The notes under the pieces: model-generated
Database searches by the model: none
Seen by the model: only the letters and a program-made list of their open reading frames with translations
What the model was told of the DNA's origin: nothing
Program-made: the position numbers and the translations under genes
Assembly (NCBI RefSeq): GCF_030646845.1
Contig: NZ_JAUSLE010000041.1
Coordinates: 1 to 38,507 of the forward strand
From: Rhodoferax sp.
Lineage (GTDB): Bacteria > Pseudomonadota > Gammaproteobacteria > Burkholderiales > Burkholderiaceae_C
Direction: 5' to 3'
Length of the DNA: 38,507 bases
Part shown: piece after piece, positions 32,188-38,507 of the stretch
How positions within the stretch are numbered: the stretch's first letter is position 1
Layout of the letters: each line of letters opens with the position of its first letter

Positions 32188-33192
32188 ATGAAAAACGTTT
32201 TGGTGGTCGGTGGCTCCGGCTTTGTTGGTACCCATGTGTGTGAAAAACTGGCGCGTGAGGGGTGGCATCTGACCGTGCCCACCCGGCGCTATGTCCAGGC
32301 CCGGCATTTGCTGACTTTGCCGTCGCTGACGGTGCTGGAACTGGACGTGCACGATGAGATGGCGCTGGCGCGCGCGGTCGCCGGCCATGACGCCGTTGTG
32401 AATCTGGTGGCCATCCTGCATGGCGACCAGGCGACATTCCAGAAAGTCCACGTGGACTTGCCGCAGAAGCTGGCGCGTGCTTGTGTGGCGGCGGGCGTCA
32501 GGCAGTTCGTGCATGTCAGTGCCCTGGGTGCCAACGCGCAACATTCAGAGTCAGCGCCCTCCATGTACCTGCGCAGCAAGGGAGAGGGCGAGGCGGCGTT
32601 GATGCGCGCAGCGGGTGCCGGGCTCGACGCGGCGTTTGATCTGACGATTCTGCGCCCCAGTGTGATCTTTGGCGCCGAAGACAAGTTTCTCAATGCTTTT
32701 GCCAGGCTGCAAAAGCTGCTGCCGCTGGTGCCGCTGGCAGGGGCCGATGCGCGTTTTCAGCCGGTCTGGGTGCAGGATGTGGCCCTGGCCGTGGTGCGCT
32801 GCCTGGAGCGTGGCGCCATCGTGTCGCCCGCCAGCGCGCCGCACGTGCTTGAGTTGTGCGGCCCCGACGTGTTCACGCTGAAGGAACTGGTGCAACTGGC
32901 TGGCCGGCTCAGTGGCATCCGCGATGGACGCGGGCGCCCCGTGATTGCGGTGCCGCTGTGGGTGGGTCGGCTCCAGGCCATGCTGATGGGGCTGGCCCCA
33001 GGCGAGCCACTGATGAGCCGCGACAATCTGGATTCCATGCAGTGCGACAACGTGGCCAGCGGCACGTTGCCGGGGCTGTCTTCCCTGGGCATTGCCCCTG
33101 CGGCGCTGGTGCCCATTGCGCAGGACTATCTCACGCAGCACCAGACCGGCAGTGCCCTGCTGCGCATTCGCGAGCGGGCACGCCGCACCTGA
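32188..33192 (+). CDS. NAD(P)-dependent epimerase/NDUFA9-like oxidoreductase
   Basis: A 334-aa Rossmann-fold protein of the extended, atypical SDR family related to complex I subunit NDUFA9. N-terminal VLVVGGSGFVGTHVCEKL binds the dinucleotide; RRYVQARHL follows the second strand. HVSALGANAQHSESAPSMYL and SKGEGEAAL correspond to the active-site region with Tyr/Lys partly altered (YLRSKGEGE). ILRPSVIFGAEDKFLN is typical of this family. It is plus-strand, 67 bp after the regulator; a GGGGTC/GACCCC hairpin lies in the gap. Its role may be in quinone or respiratory-chain assembly; this is inference from the family. Confidence 0.85.
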   Translation: MKNVLVVGGSGFVGTHVCEKLAREGWHLTVPTRRYVQARHLLTLPSLTVLELDVHDEMALARAVAGHDAVVNLVAILHGDQATFQKVHVDLPQKLARACVAAGVRQFVHVSALGANAQHSESAPSMYLRSKGEGEAALMRAAGAGLDAAFDLTILRPSVIFGAEDKFLNAFARLQKLLPLVPLAGADARFQPVWVQDVALAVVRCLERGAIVSPASAPHVLELCGPDVFTLKELVQLAGRLSGIRDGRGRPVIAVPLWVGRLQAMLMGLAPGEPLMSRDNLDSMQCDNVASGTLPGLSSLGIAPAALVPIAQDYLTQHQTGSALLRIRERARRT

Positions 33193-33202
33193 TCGGGCCG
33201 GC

Positions 33203-34941
<1,739 letters not shown>

Positions 34942-34981
34942 GGGCGCCATCATGCAGTACTCGGCGACAATGGCAGTCCCT

Positions 34982-36298
34982 ATGAAAACCGAACCTCAAA
35001 CCCTTGACGAATGGCTGGCCCACTGCGAGCGGCTGCACCCCAAAAACATCGACATGGGGCTGGACCGTGTCAAGGTGGTGGCCGACCGCATGGGCATTCG
35101 CTTCACCTGCCCGGTCATCACCGTGGCCGGCACCAACGGCAAGGGTTCGACCTGCGCCATGCTGGAATCCATCCTGCTGCAGGCCGGCTATCGCACCGGG
35201 GTCTACACCTCGCCGCATCTGGTGCGTTTTGAAGAGCGTCTGCGCATCCGGGGTGATGCGGTGGATGCTATAAATTTGGTAGCTGCTTTCGCAGAGGTGG
35301 AGCGGGCCAGGTGCCAAAATGATTCAGAAGTTTCGCTCACTTATTTTGAATTTTCCACCCTGGCCATTCTGCATGTGATGGCCCATAGCGCGCTGGATGT
35401 GGCCATTCTGGAAGTCGGTCTGGGTGGGCGGCTGGATGCTGTCAACATCATCGAGCCCGACTGCTCCGTGATCACCAGCATCGACCTCGATCACATGGAG
35501 TTCCTGGGGTCAGACCGCGAGAGCATTGGCCGGGAGAAGGCGGGCATCATGCGAACCGGTCGCCCGGTGGTGGTGAGCGATCCGGTGCCGCCGCAAAGTG
35601 TGCTGGACCATGCCACCGAGATCGATGCCGATCTCTGGCGCTTTGGTGTTGATTTCAATGTGGCGGGCGACAAGCAGCAATGGGGCTGGGCTGGGCGCGG
35701 GCGGCGCTACAGCGGGCTGGCTTATCCGGCCCTGCGCGGCGCCAACCAGCTGGTCAATGCGGCCGGCGTGCTGGCGGCATTGACGGCCCTGCGCGACCGC
35801 CTGCCGGTGACGGCGCAGGCGGTGCGCAACGGATTGGCGTTTGTGGAACTGCCTGGACGTTTTCAGATCGTCCCGGGCCAGCCCACGCTGGTGCTGGATG
35901 TGGCGCATAACCCGCATTCGGTGGCAGCGCTGGCCGCCAACCTGGATGCCATGGGCTACTTCCCGACCACGCACGCAGTTTTTGGGGCCATGGCCGACAA
36001 AGACCTCGCGCTCATGCTGGGCAAGGTCAATCCCCTGATTGACAGGTGGTATTTCACGGATTTGCCAACCCCCCGGGCCGAATCGGCAGCGGGGCTGGCA
36101 GAGAAATGGCAGGCCCAGAACACCCGGCGCGACGCCTCTGCTTCAACCTACCCGGATCCCCAGCAGGCCCTGCAGGCGGCGATCAATGCGGCAGACCCCA
36201 CTGATAGAATTGTGGTCTTTGGGTCGTTCTATACGGTGGGCGGCATTTTGAAGGACGGCGTGCCCCGACTTCTCGCCAAGCACATGCCAAACATTTGA
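34982..36298 (+). CDS. folC: Bifunctional folylpolyglutamate/dihydrofolate synthase FolC
   Basis: A 438-aa Mur-ligase-type enzyme adding glutamate to folate and making dihydrofolate. P-loop VAGTNGKGSTCAMLESIL, then the folate-site LTYFEFSTLAILH, DVAILEVGLGGRLDAVN, SVITSIDLDHMEFLG, GREKAGIMR and the C-terminal LVLDVAHNPHSV are all present. The start MKTEPQTLDEWL is chosen as the ATG nearest to conserved sequence. A repeat-like AT-rich stretch at 35264-35330 codes in frame for AVDAINLVAAF to ARCQNDSE. It heads the cluster folC-SPOR gene-cvpA-purF. Confidence 0.96.
   Translation: MKTEPQTLDEWLAHCERLHPKNIDMGLDRVKVVADRMGIRFTCPVITVAGTNGKGSTCAMLESILLQAGYRTGVYTSPHLVRFEERLRIRGDAVDAINLVAAFAEVERARCQNDSEVSLTYFEFSTLAILHVMAHSALDVAILEVGLGGRLDAVNIIEPDCSVITSIDLDHMEFLGSDRESIGREKAGIMRTGRPVVVSDPVPPQSVLDHATEIDADLWRFGVDFNVAGDKQQWGWAGRGRRYSGLAYPALRGANQLVNAAGVLAALTALRDRLPVTAQAVRNGLAFVELPGRFQIVPGQPTLVLDVAHNPHSVAALAANLDAMGYFPTTHAVFGAMADKDLALMLGKVNPLIDRWYFTDLPTPRAESAAGLAEKWQAQNTRRDASASTYPDPQQALQAAINAADPTDRIVVFGSFYTVGGILKDGVPRLLAKHMPNI
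35264..35330 (+). repeat. Degenerate dispersed repeat inside folC
   Basis: The stretch begins GATGCTATAAATTTGGTAGC, continues with TGCTTTCGCAGAGG and ends TGCCAAAATGATTCAGAAG. It resembles the copy at 3324-3388 in order and spacing. It encodes residues about 95-116 of FolC without breaking the frame. Much of that region is conserved family sequence, so only the CQNDSE end looks like extra residues. Confidence 0.45.
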
Positions 36299-36317
36299 AC
36301 TCCTGAGCTCCCACAAC

Positions 36318-37034
36318 ATGGCCTTTTTCAAGTTCCGAAAGAGTGGCGACGAGCAGTCCGCCACGTCGCCCCAGCCCGAGAGTGTCGAGATGATGCGCAG
36401 GCGTGCCAAATACCGCCTGATCGGTGCTGCCGTGCTGGTGCTGATTGGTGTGATCGCTTTTCCGATTTTGTTTGACAAGCAGCCGCGCCCGATTGCGGTC
36501 GATATGCCGATCGAGATTCCCGACCGGAACAAGGTCAAGCCGCTGAGCATTCCCGCTCCGGCGGCGACGCAGGCCGTCAAGCCGGAAACGGTTGCCCCGG
36601 TCGTTCCACCCGCGCCAGTGGCGGCACCCGTGGCCGTTCCCAAGGCAGAGGAAAAAGTGGCAGTTGCCCCCGTTGCTGCTGCGCCGGAAGCTCCTAAAAC
36701 AATAGCGAAAACGGAATCCAAACCGGAGCCAAAGGCGGACGAAGGCAATAAAGCCCAGGCGCTGCTGGAAGGCAAGGAGCCCGAGAAAAAGGTTGACGCC
36801 AGTGCCGGCCGCTTCGTGGTGCAGGTCGGTGCGTTCGCGGACGTCGCCCGGGCGCGTGAGGCACGGCTGAAGCTGGAGCACGCTGGGCTGAAAACCTATA
36901 CCCAGGTGGCCGAGACCAAGGACGGACGCCGGATTCGCGTGCGGGTTGGCCCCTTTGCGGACAAGGCGGAGGCGGACAAGGCCGCGCAGAAGATCAAGAA
37001 GCTGGACCTGCCGGCTGCAGTATTGACTTTGTGA
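36318..37034 (+). CDS. SPOR-domain membrane protein, DedD-like
   Basis: A 238-aa protein: short cytoplasmic start (MAFFKFRKSGDEQ), one membrane helix (LIGAAVLVLIGVIAFPILF), a Pro/Ala/Val/Lys-rich periplasmic linker, and a C-terminal SPOR domain (GRFVVQVGAFADVARAREAR through RRIRVRVGPFADKAEADKA). SPOR domains bind denuded peptidoglycan at the division site, and E. coli DedD is encoded in the same folC-dedD-cvpA-purF order. The linker includes AT-rich GCTCCTAAAACAATAGCGAA, weakly like the dispersed repeat. Confidence 0.92.
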   Translation: MAFFKFRKSGDEQSATSPQPESVEMMRRRAKYRLIGAAVLVLIGVIAFPILFDKQPRPIAVDMPIEIPDRNKVKPLSIPAPAATQAVKPETVAPVVPPAPVAAPVAVPKAEEKVAVAPVAAAPEAPKTIAKTESKPEPKADEGNKAQALLEGKEPEKKVDASAGRFVVQVGAFADVARAREARLKLEHAGLKTYTQVAETKDGRRIRVRVGPFADKAEADKAAQKIKKLDLPAAVLTL

Positions 37035-37049
37035 TGGTGGCTTGAACGC

Positions 37050-37544
37050 ATGACCATGATCGCGCTGGACTGGATATTCGCGGTGGTTTTGCTGGCCTCG
37101 CTGGCACTGGGCGCCTGGCGCGGTCTGATTTATGAGGTGTTGTCGGCCGTGAGCTGGATTGCAGCCTTTATTCTGGCGCAGTGGCTGGCGCCTGATGTGG
37201 CGCAGAAGCTGCCCATGGCCGGGGCGGGCGAGGTGGTTCGGTACGCGGCAGGTTTTGCCGTGGTATTCGTGTTGTCGGTACTGGCTGGCGGTCTGCTGGC
37301 GAAGCTTGCCCAGAAGCTATTTGCTGCAGTGGGCCTGCAGCCTGCTGACCGGGCTTTGGGCGCGGCGTTTGGCTTGGTACGCGGGGTGGTGTTGTTGTTG
37401 GCGGCAACGGTGGTGATCGGCATGACACCGTTGAAGTCGAGTGACTGGTGGCGGGAGTCTGTCGGCGCCGGCATCACCACGGCGGCGCTCAAAGGGCTGC
37501 AGCCGGTATTGCCGGAAGAGTTTGGAAGGTATTTGCCTTCATGA
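37050..37544 (+). CDS. cvpA: CvpA family membrane protein
   Basis: A 164-aa inner-membrane protein with about four hydrophobic helices. ALDWIFAVVLLASLALGAWR and GLIYEVLSAVSWIAAFILAQ are typical of CvpA, as is RALGAAFGLVRGVVLLLAAT. CvpA is needed for colicin V production and envelope stress survival in E. coli; its activity is unknown. It starts 15 nt after the SPOR gene and purF follows after 13 nt, the conserved arrangement. Confidence 0.95.
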   Translation: MTMIALDWIFAVVLLASLALGAWRGLIYEVLSAVSWIAAFILAQWLAPDVAQKLPMAGAGEVVRYAAGFAVVFVLSVLAGGLLAKLAQKLFAAVGLQPADRALGAAFGLVRGVVLLLAATVVIGMTPLKSSDWWRESVGAGITTAALKGLQPVLPEEFGRYLPS

Positions 37545-37557
37545 GATCGGAATAAGT

Positions 37558-38507
37558 ATGTGTGGAATCGTAGGCGTTGTCAGCAACGCACCTGTTAATC
37601 AATTGATTTATGACGCTCTGTTGCTGCTGCAGCACCGGGGCCAGGATGCCGCGGGCATCGTCACGCAGCAAGAGCGCAAGTTCTTCATGCAAAAGGCCAA
37701 GGGCATGGTGCGCGACGTGTTTCGCACCCGCAACATGCGTTCGCTGCCGGGCAACTGCGGGCTGGGCCAGGTCCGCTATCCCACGGCGGGCAATGCCTAC
37801 AGTGAGGAAGAGGCGCAGCCGTTCTACGTGAATGCGCCCTTCGGCATTGTGCTGGTGCACAACGGCAATCTGACGAATGCCCACGCGCTGAAGGCGGAGC
37901 TCTTCAGCACCGATCACCGCCACATCAACACCGAGAGCGACTCCGAAGTCCTGCTCAATGTGCTGGCCCATGAGCTCGAGAAGTCCACCCGCGGCTTGCC
38001 GCTCAGGCCCGAAGATGTGTTCACTGCAGTGCGCAACGTCCACCGCCGTGTGCGCGGCTCGTATGCCGTGGTGGCGCTCATCGCAGGCCACGGCATGGTG
38101 GCTTTTCGCGATCCCTTCGGCATCCGTCCGCTGTGCCTGGGCCGCAGCCCCGGCACCGTGGTCGTGGCCAGCGAGTCCGTGGCGCTGGAGGGCACGGCCC
38201 ACCACTTCGACCGCAACCTCGACCCCGGCGAAGCCGTGTTCGTCGACCTGCAGGGCAATGTGCACGCACAGCAGTGCGCCGAGCACCCGCAGCTCTTCCC
38301 CTGCATCTTCGAATACGTCTACCTGGCGCGCCCCGACTCCGTGCTCGACGGCATCTCCGTCTATCAGGCCCGCCTGAACCTGGGCGAGACCCTGGCCAAG
38401 CGCGTGGTGTCCACCGTGCCGCCCAACGAGATCGACGTCGTCATCCCCATTCCCGAATCGAGCCGCCCGAGCGCCACCCAGCTGGCCCACCTGCTGGGCA
38501 TTCCTTA
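37558..38507 (+). CDS. purF: Amidophosphoribosyltransferase, 3' end cut by window
   Basis: The first enzyme of purine synthesis, making phosphoribosylamine from PRPP and glutamine. About 316 residues are visible. The N-terminal Cys nucleophile is in MCGIVGVVSN (Cys2 after Met removal), then LLQHRGQDAAGI, LGQVRYPTAGN, VLVHNGNLTNA and RDPFGIRPLCLG. The phosphoribosyltransferase part starts (VVIPIPESSRPSA) and is cut at the window edge, leaving roughly 180-190 residues out. Start ATG at 37558. Confidence 0.97.
   Translation, partial: MCGIVGVVSNAPVNQLIYDALLLLQHRGQDAAGIVTQQERKFFMQKAKGMVRDVFRTRNMRSLPGNCGLGQVRYPTAGNAYSEEEAQPFYVNAPFGIVLVHNGNLTNAHALKAELFSTDHRHINTESDSEVLLNVLAHELEKSTRGLPLRPEDVFTAVRNVHRRVRGSYAVVALIAGHGMVAFRDPFGIRPLCLGRSPGTVVVASESVALEGTAHHFDRNLDPGEAVFVDLQGNVHAQQCAEHPQLFPCIFEYVYLARPDSVLDGISVYQARLNLGETLAKRVVSTVPPNEIDVVIPIPESSRPSATQLAHLLGIP

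Noticed and set aside
36687..36720. Copy of the dispersed repeat in the SPOR-gene linker
   Set aside because: GCTCCTAAAACAATAGCG matches only the left end; no middle or right end follows, so it was noted but not called.

Overview
The window looks like a chromosomal segment of a GC-rich betaproteobacterium of the order Burkholderiales, most likely family Comamonadaceae (a Rhodoferax- or Polaromonas-like organism). This is inferred from the protein sequences, the housekeeping order folC-SPOR protein-cvpA-purF, and an AT-rich dispersed repeat that I associate with this family. No taxonomic search was run. I see no rRNA, tRNA, CRISPR array or complete insertion sequence. No gene-free stretch exceeds about 300 bases; the longest is about 220 bp (12676-12897).

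Left part (1-7 kb): the 5' two thirds of prfB (RF2) on the minus strand with its programmed +1 frameshift, an alpha/beta hydrolase, a divergent acyl-CoA synthetase, a Tas-like aldo/keto reductase, and a small secreted protein built from three cysteine-pair repeats. From 12.1 kb down to 5.5 kb runs a tightly coupled minus-strand operon: unknown 140-aa protein, double-domain KaiC-like ATPase, hybrid histidine kinase, GGDEF-EAL protein, and a sorbosone-dehydrogenase-type lipoprotein. The kinase and the GGDEF-EAL protein share an N-terminal heptad-repeat (xxREDAA) coiled coil. This is the best candidate in the window for a poorly described signalling system.

Middle (12.2-18.7 kb): an orphan DUF2384-like protein, a flavodoxin-fold reductase preceded by a possible 19-codon leader ORF, and a cluster of stress or envelope-type genes (GSP17M-like, zinc-ribbon, DUF883, Spy-like). 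The GSP17M-like gene and the DUF883/Spy-like intergenic region carry a related inverted-repeat motif. Then follow ybaK, plsY, a class-I glutamine amidotransferase and a HugZ-like flavin protein.

Accessory islet (18.7-23.1 kb): hipB-hipA with three acagcY sites spaced exactly 27 bp in the promoter, a visibly AT-richer DUF2075-type nuclease/helicase gene, and an unknown 139-aa protein. It ends at an intact-looking 66-bp dispersed repeat.

Right part (23-38.5 kb): an operon of yajQ, a retropepsin-like protease and a degenerate HD-domain protein; murB; and a membrane-anchored protein with a Gly/Ser/Asp tail. A gluconate-type cluster follows: the LacI-family regulator is divergent from gntK, dctQ, dctM and dctP, with ppnP downstream. 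The shared control region holds two GATAGCGCTATC operators and a terminator-like hairpin facing gntK. The window closes with an NDUFA9-like oxidoreductase, argG, a Spx/ArsC-family gene, folC, a SPOR-domain gene, cvpA and the 5' part of purF.
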